From: Pseudomonas viridiflava
GTDB lineage: Bacteria; Pseudomonadota; Gammaproteobacteria; Pseudomonadales; Pseudomonadaceae
Assembly: GCF_001642795.1 (NCBI RefSeq)
Contig: NZ_LKEH01000021.1
Coordinates: 405-48,652 of the forward strand
Direction: 5' to 3'
Length of the DNA: 48,248 nucleotides
Shown in pieces: positions 17,788-27,857 of this stretch. A program made the translations under genes and the position numbers. Position 1 is the stretch's first letter, and each line of letters begins with the position of its first letter. The notes under the pieces are model-generated. The model did not search any database and had not been told where the DNA came from. It saw nothing but the letters and a program-made list of their open reading frames with translations.

Positions 17788-17817
17788 TCACCGTTTTCTG
17801 ATTCACAGGGTTTGCCA

Positions 17818-18483
17818 ATGGCTTATCACTTCGACTTTGCACCGGTTCTGCAGAACATTGATCTGCTGTTGCGCGGGGCATTATTCACGCTGGAATTGAC
17901 GGCCATTGGCACCGTGCTCGGCGTCAGCCTGGGGATCGTCGGTGCCGTCGTAAGGGCCTGGAAGATCCAGCCCTTTGCGACGATCTTTGCGGTGTATGTG
18001 GAGCTGATCCGCAACACGCCTTTTCTGGTCCAGCTGTTCTTCATCTTTTTCGGCCTGCCCTCACTGGGCATGCAGATATCGGAATGGCAGGCCGCCGTGC
18101 TGGCGATGGTGATCAATCTGGGCGCCTATTCGACGGAGATCATCCGGGCGGGCATTCAGGCGATCCCCAAAGGACAGCTTGAAGCCTCGGCCGCCCTTGC
18201 GATGAGCCGCTACGAGACCTTTCGCTATGTGGTGCTGGTTCCGGCGCTGCGCAAGGTGTGGCCGGCGCTGAGCAGCCAGATCATCATCGTGATGCTGGGC
18301 TCGGCAGTCTGCTCGCAGATCGCGACGGAGGAGCTGAGCTTTTTCGCCAACTTCATCCAGTCCCGTAATTTCCGCTCGTTCGAGACCTACATCGTCACCA
18401 CGCTGATCTACCTGTGCATGGCGCTGTTGATTCGTCAGTTGCTGGCCTGGATCGGGCGTCGCTACATCTCGAGGAGCAACTGA
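17818..18483 (+). CDS. Amino acid ABC transporter permease (HisM/GlnP type), first
   Basis: A 221-residue inner-membrane permease with about five membrane segments, starting MAYHFDFAPVLQNIDLLLRG. The EAA coupling loop, GIQAIPKGQLEASAALAMSRYE, contacts the ATPase. The ATG at 17818 follows AGGG by 7 nt; a TTG two codons upstream is less likely. Its stop overlaps the next permease's ATG (TGATG). It pairs with the second permease to form a heterodimeric channel. Confidence 0.9.
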   Translation: MAYHFDFAPVLQNIDLLLRGALFTLELTAIGTVLGVSLGIVGAVVRAWKIQPFATIFAVYVELIRNTPFLVQLFFIFFGLPSLGMQISEWQAAVLAMVINLGAYSTEIIRAGIQAIPKGQLEASAALAMSRYETFRYVVLVPALRKVWPALSSQIIIVMLGSAVCSQIATEELSFFANFIQSRNFRSFETYIVTTLIYLCMALLIRQLLAWIGRRYISRSN

Positions 18484-19130
18484 TGGACTTTACCCTCTGG
18501 GATATCCTGCGCAATCTGCTGACCGGCCTGCAATGGACGGTGGCCCTGTCGCTGGTGGCCTTCATCGGCGGCGGGCTGATCGGCCTGCTGGTGATGGGCA
18601 TGCGCACCTCGGAGAAGTCCGGGCCGCGCGTGGCAGCCAGCTTATATATAGAGCTGTTTCAAGGCACACCGCTTCTGATGCAGCTGTTTCTGGTGTTCTT
18701 CGGCGTTGCGCTGATGGGAATGGACATTTCTCCCTGGGCTGCAGCCGCTCTGGCGCTGACGTTGTTCACCAGCGCCTATCTGGCCGAAATCTGGCGCGGC
18801 TGCGTCGAATCGATTTCCAAGGGCCAATGGGAAGCTTCGGCGAGTCTGGCCCTGACTCCGTTCGAGCAGATGCGTTACGTGATCCTGCCGCAGGCGCTGC
18901 GTATTGCCATCGCCCCGACGGTCGGCTTCTCGGTGCAGGTGGTCAAAGGCACGGCCGTGACCTCGATCATCGGTTTCACCGAACTGACCAAGACCGGCAG
19001 CATGCTGGCCAACGCCACCTTCGAACCTTTCATGGTCTACGGCTTCGTCGCCCTGGGCTATTTCATCCTTTGCTATCCGTTGTCGCTCTGCGCGCGTCAT
19101 CTGGAAAGGAGACTGCATGCCTCTGCTTAG
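18483..19130 (+). CDS. Amino acid ABC transporter permease, second
   Basis: A 215-residue inner-membrane permease, homologous to the preceding one. It starts MDFTLWDILRNLLTGLQWTV with GAGGAG just upstream. The N-terminal RNTPF-type motif of its sister reads YIELFQGTPLLMQLF here. The EAA loop is CVESISKGQWEASASLALTP. Stop overlaps the ATPase gene by 14 nt, so the four genes form a tightly coupled unit. Confidence 0.9.
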   Translation: MDFTLWDILRNLLTGLQWTVALSLVAFIGGGLIGLLVMGMRTSEKSGPRVAASLYIELFQGTPLLMQLFLVFFGVALMGMDISPWAAAALALTLFTSAYLAEIWRGCVESISKGQWEASASLALTPFEQMRYVILPQALRIAIAPTVGFSVQVVKGTAVTSIIGFTELTKTGSMLANATFEPFMVYGFVALGYFILCYPLSLCARHLERRLHASA

Positions 19131-19851
19131 AATTTCCGCCCTGCACAAATACTACGGCGACCATCACGTTCTCAAAGGCATCGACCTCTCCGTTGAAGAA
19201 GGCCAGGTGGTGGCGATCATCGGTCGCAGCGGCTCGGGCAAGAGCACGCTGCTGCGCACACTCAACGGGCTGGAGTCGATCAATGACGGCGTGATCGAAG
19301 TCGATGGCGAGTACCTGGACGCTGCCCGCGCCGATCTGCGCACGTTGCGGCAGAAGGTCGGCATGGTGTTTCAGCAGTTCAACCTGTTCCCGCACCTGAG
19401 CGTGGGCGAAAACGTGATGCTCGCGCCGCAGGTCGTACAGAAAGTACCCAAGGCCGAGGCTGCGAAGCTGGCCAGGCAGATGCTGGAGCGGGTCGGGTTG
19501 AGCGAGAAGTTCGATGCGTTCCCGGACCGCCTTTCGGGTGGGCAACAGCAACGCGTAGCCATTGCCCGCGCGCTGGCCATGTCACCCAAGGTGCTGCTGT
19601 GCGACGAGATCACCTCGGCGCTGGACCCGGAACTGGTCAACGAAGTGCTCAGCGTCGTGCGCCAACTGGCCGCCGATGGAATGACCCTGATCATGGTCAC
19701 CCACGAAATGCGCTTCGCCCGGGAAGTGGGCGACAAACTGGTGTTCATGCACGAGGGCAAGGTGCATGAAGTGGGCGACCCGAAAGAACTGTTCGCCCAC
19801 CCGAAGACGCCGGAACTGGCCAACTTCATAGGATCGGTCGAGCAGGCTTGA
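19117..19851 (+). CDS. Amino acid ABC transporter ATP-binding protein
   Basis: A 244-residue polar amino acid (PAAT) ATPase. Walker A is IIGRSGSGKSTLLR, the Q-loop is MVFQQFNLFPHL, the signature is RLSGGQQQRVAIARAL, Walker B is VLLCDEITSALDPE and the switch His is in MVTHEMRFA. Isoleucine replaces the usual proline of DEPTSALD, a known variant in this family. AAGGAG precedes the ATG inside the permease gene. Last of the operon. Confidence 0.92.
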   Translation: MPLLRISALHKYYGDHHVLKGIDLSVEEGQVVAIIGRSGSGKSTLLRTLNGLESINDGVIEVDGEYLDAARADLRTLRQKVGMVFQQFNLFPHLSVGENVMLAPQVVQKVPKAEAAKLARQMLERVGLSEKFDAFPDRLSGGQQQRVAIARALAMSPKVLLCDEITSALDPELVNEVLSVVRQLAADGMTLIMVTHEMRFAREVGDKLVFMHEGKVHEVGDPKELFAHPKTPELANFIGSVEQA

Positions 19852-19871
19852 GTATTGGCCAAAGGGAATAA

Positions 19872-19901
19872 CAGGAGGAAGCGAACCGTCGCTTCCTCCT
19901 G
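19872..19901. terminator. Long perfect hairpin after the transporter operon
   Basis: Thirteen bp of perfect stem, CAGGAGGAAGCGA (19872-19884) with TCGCTTCCTCCTG (19889-19901), and a 4-nt loop ACCG. There is no clear T run, so termination may be Rho-assisted, or the hairpin may protect the mRNA 3' end. It lies between the convergent operon and the lyase-like gene. Confidence 0.6.
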
Positions 19902-19963
19902 CTAATAACACCGTTTGAAAGACACGTAACTTACCTGACGAAGACGAACCCGGTAATGAGTGA

Positions 19964-20629
19964 TCACGTGACTGACTGAAGTTCCAAGACTTCAAGGTCC
20001 GCGACAAGCTGCTCCATTTCATGCTCAGGCTTGTCTCTGTTGTAGACACCCCATTTGGGCTCATTGGCCCCATCCATTGTCCGCCCTGCATATCGGCTCT
20101 TACCATCGAGCAATTGATCGACACCATTGTAATTAAGCGAGAACCAGCCTTCTGAATCAATGTCCGACAGGTGAAGGGTCAGGCTATAACTGTTCCATAC
20201 ATTGTCCTGAGTCTTTGTTGTCCATACTGTTTTCCAGACCTCGCCCCTGTCTACGAACCTCAAAATGACCTCATCTCTTACCGCCGTCATGAGCAAGGGA
20301 TAGTTCTGGAGCCCACCCGGGTAAGACTTCCACTGAAAAATCACAAAATCTCCGTAGGCACTGTCGATTTTAGGAAGTTTACTTTTCCAGTTGAGCGTGT
20401 AGGTCCTGCCTTTTTGCCACTTATAAGCCTGAGCGCCGACCCGGATATTCCGACTTTCGCAGCGATAGCTTACCGAGTCGGACGGCTTAAAATAACGCCA
20501 GACATTCCTGTTTAAATCGCGATCATAGACATAGGTTATTGACCCATTAGGTTCGACTTCCAGGCTACCAAATACGCTGGGTTGTCCAACCCATAAACGC
20601 GTTGCTGAGGTGGGGAGTTCATTAGACAT
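19964..20629 (-). CDS. Polysaccharide-lyase-like protein (heparinase I / jelly-roll type)
   Basis: A 221-residue protein starting MSNELPTSATRLWVGQPSVF, with AAAGGA 7-8 nt before the ATG. Motifs such as YTLNWKSKLP, DFVIFQWKSYPGG, QNYPLLMTAVRD and EPKWGVYNRD are typical of the beta-jelly-roll polysaccharide lyase/heparin lyase I group. No signal peptide is present, which is odd for an enzyme on an extracellular glycan; it could be exported by another route or act inside. Base composition is visibly richer in A and T than its neighbours, suggesting transfer. Substrate and activity are unknown; a lectin-like binding role is also possible. Confidence 0.55.
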   Translation of the reverse strand: MSNELPTSATRLWVGQPSVFGSLEVEPNGSITYVYDRDLNRNVWRYFKPSDSVSYRCESRNIRVGAQAYKWQKGRTYTLNWKSKLPKIDSAYGDFVIFQWKSYPGGLQNYPLLMTAVRDEVILRFVDRGEVWKTVWTTKTQDNVWNSYSLTLHLSDIDSEGWFSLNYNGVDQLLDGKSRYAGRTMDGANEPKWGVYNRDKPEHEMEQLVADLEVLELQSVT

Positions 20630-20646
20630 GATAGAATCCTTTCTAC

Positions 20647-20937
20647 TTAAAGCATGCATGACTTACACAGTACTGATCTTTTCGAACATTTCCGGAAGGG
20701 CGTCCAGCCACCACCAACACCTGCATGCTGTTCCATGATTATCTGCGCGGCCCTCTTATTATAGGCCCGGACGAACGTTGCTGGATCGTGACGATAGAAG
20801 GTCCACCGCCGCCTGCGTCCCCCGATCATGTACACGGAGAATGATCTAGCTGCCGCCTCCCGCCCGGAGACAGCGAGGGATCGTGTCACGACGTCGGGAT
20901 AACCTGATCGCCTTCCAGCGCAAACAGTCGCACGCAT
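20647..20937 (-). CDS. Doubtful ORF within repeat-like sequence
   Basis: An open frame of 96 residues starting MRATVCAGRRSGYPDVVTRS and ending near KCSKRSVLCKSCML. It is highly basic, with AGGA 5 nt before the ATG. It ends 17 nt before the lyase-like gene on the same strand, so an operon is possible. The composition looks unlike a folded protein and the upstream flank resembles dispersed repeat DNA. A translated repeat is at least as likely as a gene. Confidence 0.22.
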   Translation of the reverse strand: MRATVCAGRRSGYPDVVTRSLAVSGREAAARSFSVYMIGGRRRRWTFYRHDPATFVRAYNKRAAQIIMEQHAGVGGGWTPFRKCSKRSVLCKSCML

Positions 20938-20959
20938 AGCGTCCTGAGAGGCGTCACCA

Positions 20960-21020
20960 TGCTCCGCGCTCAGCGTTATATGCAAATCTTGCCGTAGCCC
21001 ACGAACTGTGGGAGGCATTC
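20960..21020. repeat. Degenerate dispersed repeat with truncated REP
   Basis: GCTCCGCG then CGTTATATGCAAATCTTG and GAACTGTGGGAGGC. The same order of blocks occurs at 27715-27770, and a poorer one at 48130-48220. Only the first 9 nt of the REP (GTGGGAGGC, 21008-21016) remain. Confidence 0.55.
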
Positions 21021-21175
21021 AGTCAGACACGTCACATCGAGGCGCGCATGCGAAGTGGGTGAGTGACCACTGAGCGAAGTAATACCGGGTATTTCCGCCG
21101 CCCGGACAGCTTCGCGTTGGCGGCAGAGGTGGATCGTGGCACGATGGCGCGGTTATCGAGAGGGATTGCCAGACC

Positions 21176-22678
21176 ATGCCGCACTCTAAACCCAAGAATC
21201 TTTCACTGATCGCCGCTATCGACCTGGGCTCCAACAGCTTCCATATGGTTGTGGCAAAAGCCAATCAGGGCGAAATTCGCATTCTTGAGCGCCTGGGCGA
21301 GAAGGTGCAGTTGGCAGCCGGAATTACCGAAGAGCGCCAGCTCACTGAAGAATCGATGCAGCGGGGCCTCGACTGCCTCAAGCGCTTCGCCCAACTGATC
21401 AACGGCCTGCCGCTCGGCGCCGTGCGCATCGTGGGCACCAACGCCCTGCGCGAAGCCCGTAACCGCAACGACTTCATCCACCGCGCCGAAGAAATCCTCG
21501 GCCACCCGGTGGAAGTCATCTCCGGCCGCGAAGAAGCACGCCTCATTTATCTGGGCGTCTCCCACACACTGGCGGACACCCCCGGCAAACGCCTCGTGGC
21601 CGATATCGGCGGCGGCAGTACCGAGTTCATCATCGGTCAACGTTTCGAGCCGCTGCTGCGCGAAAGCCTGCAGATGGGCTGCGTGAGTTTCACTCAGCGC
21701 TACTTCCGCGACGGCAAGGTGACACCGGCCCGCTACGCGCAGGCCTACACCGCCGCCCGCCTGGAAATCATGAGCATCGAGCACGCGCTGCATCGCCTGA
21801 AGTGGGATGAAGCCATCGGTTCGTCCGGCACCATTCGCGCGATCGGCGTGGCGCTCAAGGCCAATGGCTATGGCGCAGGCGAGGTCAACGCCGAAGGCCT
21901 GGCCTGGCTCAAGCGCAAACTGTTCAAACTGGGCGACGTCGAGAAGATCGACTTCGACGGCATCAAACCCGACCGCCGCGCGATTTTCCCGGCGGGTCTG
22001 GCGATTCTGGAAGCGATTTTCGACGCCCTCGAACTCAAGCGCATGGACCACTGCGAAGGTGCGCTGCGTGAAGGTGTGCTGTATGACCTGATGGGTCGCC
22101 ATCATCACGAAGACGTGCGCGAACGTACGCTGACGTCGCTGATGGAGCGCTACCACGTCGATATGGAACAGGCCGCTCGCGTCGAAGCCAAGGCATTGCA
22201 TGCCCTGGAACAGGTCGCCGACAGCTGGGACCTGCAACACGAGAGTTATGCCGAGCTGTTGAGCTGGGCCGCCAAGGTGCATGAAGTGGGGCTGGACATC
22301 GCCCACTATCATTACCACAAGCACGGCGCCTACCTGATCGAGCACTCCGACCTGGCCGGTTTCTCACGCGAAGACCAGCAAATGCTCGCGCTGCTGGTGC
22401 GCGGTCATCGCCGTAACATTCCCAAGGACAAGTTCGCCGAGTTCGGCGATGAAGGCATCAAGCTGATTCGCCTGTGCGTGCTGTTGCGCTTCGCGATTCT
22501 GTTCCACCACATCCGTGGCACCCAGGAGATGCCACGTGTGGTGCTACGCGCCGACGGTCCGAACCTGTATGCAGAGTTCCCGGACGGCTGGCTGGAAAAC
22601 AACCAGCTGACTCAGGCCGACTTCGCGCTGGAAGCGGAGTGGCTGACCCGAGTCGGCATCGTCTTCAGCGTACGCTGA
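21176..22678 (+). CDS. ppx: Exopolyphosphatase
   Basis: A 500-residue Ppx/GppA phosphatase that removes terminal phosphate from polyphosphate chains. The actin-like N-terminal core shows [20 protein letters not shown] (phosphate 1), [12 protein letters not shown] (catalytic Glu region) and [15 protein letters not shown] (phosphate 2). The C-terminal HD-like domain begins near residue 310 and includes [20 protein letters not shown]. Convergent with ppk and overlapping its 3' end by 14 nt, so the two turnover genes share a terminal region. Confidence 0.95.
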   Translation: MPHSKPKNLSLIAAIDLGSNSFHMVVAKANQGEIRILERLGEKVQLAAGITEERQLTEESMQRGLDCLKRFAQLINGLPLGAVRIVGTNALREARNRNDFIHRAEEILGHPVEVISGREEARLIYLGVSHTLADTPGKRLVADIGGGSTEFIIGQRFEPLLRESLQMGCVSFTQRYFRDGKVTPARYAQAYTAARLEIMSIEHALHRLKWDEAIGSSGTIRAIGVALKANGYGAGEVNAEGLAWLKRKLFKLGDVEKIDFDGIKPDRRAIFPAGLAILEAIFDALELKRMDHCEGALREGVLYDLMGRHHHEDVRERTLTSLMERYHVDMEQAARVEAKALHALEQVADSWDLQHESYAELLSWAAKVHEVGLDIAHYHYHKHGAYLIEHSDLAGFSREDQQMLALLVRGHRRNIPKDKFAEFGDEGIKLIRLCVLLRFAILFHHIRGTQEMPRVVLRADGPNLYAEFPDGWLENNQLTQADFALEAEWLTRVGIVFSVR

Positions 22679-24875
22679 GAACCGGGTTGCTCAGGCGCTC
22701 CAGCAGGGTCGCCTGGGCGCTTCGAGCGTTCTGGTTGCCGGTCGGTGTGCTGCGCACGTAACGGCCGTCAGACTGCAACAGCCAGCTGTGGGTGTTGTCG
22801 GTCAGGTAGCTTTCCAGCTCCTTCTTCACCCGCAGGATCAATTTCTTGCCTTCCACCGGGAAGCAGGTCTCGACGCGCTTGTCGAGGTTGCGCTCCATCC
22901 AGTCGGCACTCGACAGGAACATCTGCTCGTCGCCGCCGTTGAGGAAGTAGAAGACCCGCGTGTGCTCCAGGAAGCGACCGATGATCGAGCGCACATGGAT
23001 GTTGTGCGAGACCCCGGCGATGCCCGGACGCAGGCAGCACATGCCGCGCACCACCAGATCGATACGCACCCCCGACTGACTGGCCTTGTACAGCGCGCGG
23101 ATGATCTTCGGATCGGTCAGCGAGTTGAACTTGGCGATGATGTGCGCAGGCTTGCCGTCGACCGCGAACTGAGTCTCGCGGGCAATCATGTCGAGCATGC
23201 CTTTCTTCAGCGTGAACGGCGCGTGCAGCAGCTTTTTCATGCGCAGCGTCTTGCCCATGCCGATCAGTTGGCTGAACAGCTTGCCGACGTCTTCGCACAG
23301 CGCATCATCGGACGTCAGCAGGCTGTAGTCGGTGTACAGGCGGGCGTTGCCAGCGTGATAGTTGCCGGTACCCAAATGCGCGTAACGCACGATCTCGCCC
23401 GCTTCGCGACGCAGGATCAGCATCATCTTGGCATGGGTCTTGAAGCCGACCACACCGTAGATCACCACCGCACCGGCGGCCTGCAGACGGCTGGCCAGTT
23501 GCAGGTTGGATTCTTCGTCGAAACGGGCACGCAATTCGATCACCGCAGTGACTTCCTTGCCGTTACGCGCCGCATCGACCAGCGCATCGACGATTTCCGA
23601 ATTTGCGCCGCTGCGATACAGCGTCTGACGCACGGCGAGCACATGCGGGTCTTTCGCGGCCTGACGCAGAAGGTCGACCACCGGCGTGAAGGACTCGAAA
23701 GGGTGCAACAAGAGGATGTCCTGCTTGCTGATCACGCTGAAAATGTTTTCGCTGTTCTGCAGCAGCTTGGGAATCGCTGGCGTAAACGGCAGGTATTGCA
23801 GCTCCGGATGGCTGTCCAGACCGGTGATGCTGAACAGCCGCGTCAGGTTGACCGGGCCATTGACCTGATACAGCTCGGACTCGTTCAGGTTGAACTGCTT
23901 GAGCAGGTAGTCCGACAGATGCTTGGAACAGGTGTCCGCCACTTCCAGACGCACCGCGTCGCCATAACGGCGCGAGAACAGCTCGCCACGCAAGGCGCGC
24001 GCAAGGTCTTCCACGTCTTCCGAGTCCAGCGCCAGGTCGGCGTTACGGGTCAGGCGGAACTGATAGCAGCCCTTGACCTTCATGCCCTGGAACAGGTCAT
24101 CAGCGTGAGCGTGGATCATTGACGACAGGAACACGAAATTGTCGCCCGGCCCGCATACGTCTTCGGGCACCTTGATGATGCGCGGTAGCAGACGCGGCGC
24201 CGGGATGATCGCAAGGCCCGAGTCGCGGCCGAAGGCATCGATACCTTCGAGCTCGACGATGAAGTTCAGGCTCTTGTTGACCAGCAACGGAAACGGGTGC
24301 GTCGGGTCGAGACCGATCGGGGTGATGATCGGTGCGATTTCGTCGCGGAAATAACGACGGACCCAAGCCTTGAGCTTGGCGGTCCAGTGACGGCGACGAA
24401 TGAAGCGGACCTGGTGTTTCTCCAGCTCCGGCAGAAGAATATCGTTGAGGATCGCGTACTGGCGGTCGACATGACCGTGAACCAGTTCGCTGATGCGGGC
24501 CAGCGCCTGGTGCGGCTGCAAGCCGTCGGCACCGGCCTGTTCACGAGCAAAGGTAATCTGCTTCTTGAGGCCTGCGACACGAATCTCGAAGAACTCATCG
24601 AGGTTGCTGGAGAAGATCAGCAGAAACTTCAGCCGCTCCAACAATGGGTAGGACTCGTCGAGCGCCTGTTCCAGAACCCGTATGTTGAACTGCAACTGGG
24701 ACAGTTCGCGATGGATGTACAGGCTGCTGTCGTCCAGGTTCGGCGCGACAACGGCAGGCACAGTGGCAGCGGGTGGCTCGATGGCCGGTACTACCTCGAT
24801 GTCAGGGTCAACCATGGGTGCAGTCTCCTGAATATCGACTTCAACAGCGGCTTCGATGAGTCCTTCGGTATTCAT
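22665..24875 (-). CDS. ppk1: Polyphosphate kinase 1
   Basis: A 736-residue membrane-associated enzyme that reversibly makes polyphosphate from ATP. After a variable Pro/Val-rich N-terminus the N domain begins at [20 protein letters not shown]. The catalytic PLD-like domains contain [16 protein letters not shown], with the autophosphorylated His, and [19 protein letters not shown], the second His. AGGA precedes the ATG by 6 nt. It lies 16 nt downstream of hemB on the same strand, so some read-through from hemB is probable. Polyphosphate in Pseudomonas affects motility, stress survival and virulence. Confidence 0.96.
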   Translation of the reverse strand: MNTEGLIEAAVEVDIQETAPMVDPDIEVVPAIEPPAATVPAVVAPNLDDSSLYIHRELSQLQFNIRVLEQALDESYPLLERLKFLLIFSSNLDEFFEIRVAGLKKQITFAREQAGADGLQPHQALARISELVHGHVDRQYAILNDILLPELEKHQVRFIRRRHWTAKLKAWVRRYFRDEIAPIITPIGLDPTHPFPLLVNKSLNFIVELEGIDAFGRDSGLAIIPAPRLLPRIIKVPEDVCGPGDNFVFLSSMIHAHADDLFQGMKVKGCYQFRLTRNADLALDSEDVEDLARALRGELFSRRYGDAVRLEVADTCSKHLSDYLLKQFNLNESELYQVNGPVNLTRLFSITGLDSHPELQYLPFTPAIPKLLQNSENIFSVISKQDILLLHPFESFTPVVDLLRQAAKDPHVLAVRQTLYRSGANSEIVDALVDAARNGKEVTAVIELRARFDEESNLQLASRLQAAGAVVIYGVVGFKTHAKMMLILRREAGEIVRYAHLGTGNYHAGNARLYTDYSLLTSDDALCEDVGKLFSQLIGMGKTLRMKKLLHAPFTLKKGMLDMIARETQFAVDGKPAHIIAKFNSLTDPKIIRALYKASQSGVRIDLVVRGMCCLRPGIAGVSHNIHVRSIIGRFLEHTRVFYFLNGGDEQMFLSSADWMERNLDKRVETCFPVEGKKLILRVKKELESYLTDNTHSWLLQSDGRYVRSTPTGNQNARSAQATLLERLSNPVLSVR

Positions 24876-24891
24876 GAATGTTCCTGTGAGG

Positions 24892-26132
<1,241 letters not shown>

Positions 26133-26792
26133 ATGCTCCAGAATTTCTTGAATGAGTTTGGCTACTTCGCCCTCTTCCTCGGCACCTTCTTTGAAGGCGA
26201 GACCATTCTGGTTCTTGCCGGATTTCTGGCTTTCCGTGGATACATGGACCTCAACATCGTCATACTCGTGGCCTTCTGCGGAAGCTACGCGGGCGATCAG
26301 CTGTGGTATTTCATGGGGCGCAAGCATGGCCGCAAACTGCTTGCCCGAAAACCTCGCTGGCAGCTGATGGGCGACAAGGCGTTGAGGCTTGTGCGCAAAC
26401 ACCCTGACATCTGGGTGCTGAGCTTCCGCTTCGTCTACGGATTGCGAACGGTCATGCCCGTGGCCATCGGTCTATCCGGGTATCCGCCAGCGCGCTACCT
26501 GCTGCTCAATGGCATCGGCGCGGCAGTCTGGGCCGCAGCGCTGGGTTCGGCGGCGTATCATTTCGGCGCCGTGCTGGAAGGCTTGCTGGGTAACGTCAAG
26601 AAATACGAACTCTGGGTGCTCGGCGCCCTGATTCTTCTGGGCCTGGGTCTGTGGCTGCGTCGCCGCATCAAGAATGCCCGCATCGCCCGCGAAGCTCGCG
26701 CAGAGAGACAATTCTGCGCATCTTCAGCAGCCTCGGATCTGGACATGCCGGTCGAAGCCCCTCTCGATCTGAAGAAAAAGTCCGACGACTGA
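26133..26792 (+). CDS. DedA-family membrane protein
   Basis: A 219-residue inner-membrane protein with about five hydrophobic segments. The DedA/SNARE-associated signatures are LGTFFEGETILVLAGFLA and VLSFRFVYGLRTVMPVAIGL, the latter carrying the conserved Arg-x-x-x-Pro. Family members influence lipid distribution, drug resistance and proton balance; several act as phospholipid (undecaprenyl phosphate or phosphatidylethanolamine) flippases. The ribosome site is weak, and the soluble C-terminal tail after residue 185 is charged. Exact substrate unknown. Confidence 0.88.
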   Translation: MLQNFLNEFGYFALFLGTFFEGETILVLAGFLAFRGYMDLNIVILVAFCGSYAGDQLWYFMGRKHGRKLLARKPRWQLMGDKALRLVRKHPDIWVLSFRFVYGLRTVMPVAIGLSGYPPARYLLLNGIGAAVWAAALGSAAYHFGAVLEGLLGNVKKYELWVLGALILLGLGLWLRRRIKNARIAREARAERQFCASSAASDLDMPVEAPLDLKKKSDD

Positions 26793-26956
26793 ATTCCCTT
26801 CTGACTTCTCCGGGCACAGGTCAAAACACCTCGCCCGGATACTGCGCCCTTCCCCGCCTGATCCCGCCCCGACAAGACCCGACAAGACCCGACACTTAAC
26901 AGATGACGCTCAATGTGTTCCATTGGTAGATGCGTCATGACCAAGGAGTCGAAATC
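26793..26956. repeat. Intergenic gap with short tandem repeat
   Basis: The 164-nt gap before elbB holds three near-copies of GACAAGACCC around 26870-26893. The repeat is short and probably neutral. Confidence 0.4.
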
Positions 26957-27625
26957 ATGCAAAAGAAAGTGGCTGTGATCCTGTCCGGCTGCGGCGTCTA
27001 TGACGGTGCCGAAATCCACGAAAGCGTCCTGACCCTGCTGCGCCTCGATCAGCGTGGCGCGCAGGTGCAGTGTTTCGCGCCGAACATCGCGCAGCACCAT
27101 GTCGTCAATCACCTGACCGGCGAAGAAATGCCTGAGACCCGCAACGTGCTGGTCGAGTCGGCACGTATCGCACGCGGGGAAGTGAAAGACCTGCGTGAGG
27201 CCGACGTCAACGATTTCGACGCGCTGATCGTTCCGGGCGGCTTTGGCTCGGCGAAGAATCTGTCGGACTTTGCACAACAGGGCCAAGCCTGCCAGGTGAA
27301 CGCAGAATTACTGGCCCTGGCCGAGGCCTTTGCGCTGGCAGGCAAGCCGGTCGGACTGATCTGTATCACCCCGGCCCTCGCTGCCAAGATTTATGGCCCG
27401 GGCGTGATTTGCACCATCGGCAATGACCCGGAGACGGCAGCCGCCATCACCAAAATGGGCGGTGCGCATCAAGACTGTGACGTATCAGAGATTGTGGAAG
27501 ACGAAGCCCGAAAACTGGTCAGCACCCCGGCTTACATGGTCGCCAAAAGCATCAGCGAAGCGGCGTCAGGCATCAACAAACTGGTTGATCGCGTGCTGGA
27601 ACTGACTCAGGAACAGGATGCTTGA
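26957..27625 (+). CDS. elbB: ElbB, glyoxalase III/DJ-1 superfamily protein
   Basis: A 222-residue protein of the DJ-1/PfpI superfamily, starting MQKKVAVILSGCGVYDGAEI. Conserved pieces are FDALIVPGGFGSAKNLSDFA and the nucleophilic-elbow Cys in GLICITPALAA. Named for an E. coli protein once linked to isoprenoid synthesis and reported to have glyoxalase activity. AAGGAG 9 nt upstream supports the inner ATG at 26957 over the one at 26930. Appears single. Confidence 0.9.
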   Translation: MQKKVAVILSGCGVYDGAEIHESVLTLLRLDQRGAQVQCFAPNIAQHHVVNHLTGEEMPETRNVLVESARIARGEVKDLREADVNDFDALIVPGGFGSAKNLSDFAQQGQACQVNAELLALAEAFALAGKPVGLICITPALAAKIYGPGVICTIGNDPETAAAITKMGGAHQDCDVSEIVEDEARKLVSTPAYMVAKSISEAASGINKLVDRVLELTQEQDA

Positions 27626-27680
27626 GAATGCGAGGCTGAGGGCCGTGCTCTCCGCGCCCCAAGCAAGTCTGCCTCAACAC

Positions 27681-27745
27681 TGATCGTGCCCATCGCTGCG
27701 TGGGCATGCAGCCCCGTGACGCTCTGCGTTATATCCAAGTCTTGC
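27681..27745. repeat. Degenerate dispersed palindromic repeat
   Basis: TGCCCA ... TGGGCA forms a short stem (27687-27706), followed by CCCCGTGACGCTCTGCGTT and ATATCCAAGTCTTGC. Similar blocks are at 20960-21020. This resembles the non-coding repeats scattered through P. syringae genomes, by recollection only. Confidence 0.55.
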
Positions 27746-27759
27746 TGCAAACACGGACT

Positions 27760-27846
27760 GTGGGAGGCGGCTTGCCGGCGATGCTTTTTTCTGAAGCGAC
27801 CCATCAGCAACTGAACTGACGCCATCGCCGGCAAGCCGCCTCCCAC
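27760..27846. repeat. Inverted REP pair (BIME-like)
   Basis: A 24-nt REP, GTGGGAGGCGGCTTGCC then GGCGATG, at 27760-27783, and a perfect inverted copy at 27823-27846, with 39 nt between. Such pairs are mobilised by RAYT-type transposases and form 3' hairpins. Located between elbB (plus) and the FTR1 gene (minus), at the convergent ends. Confidence 0.9.
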
Positions 27847-27857
27847 GAGTACGTGTT

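Noticed and set aside
22788..24122. 444-residue frame opposite ppk
   Set aside because: Shadow of the kinase gene, without a start context or family resemblance.
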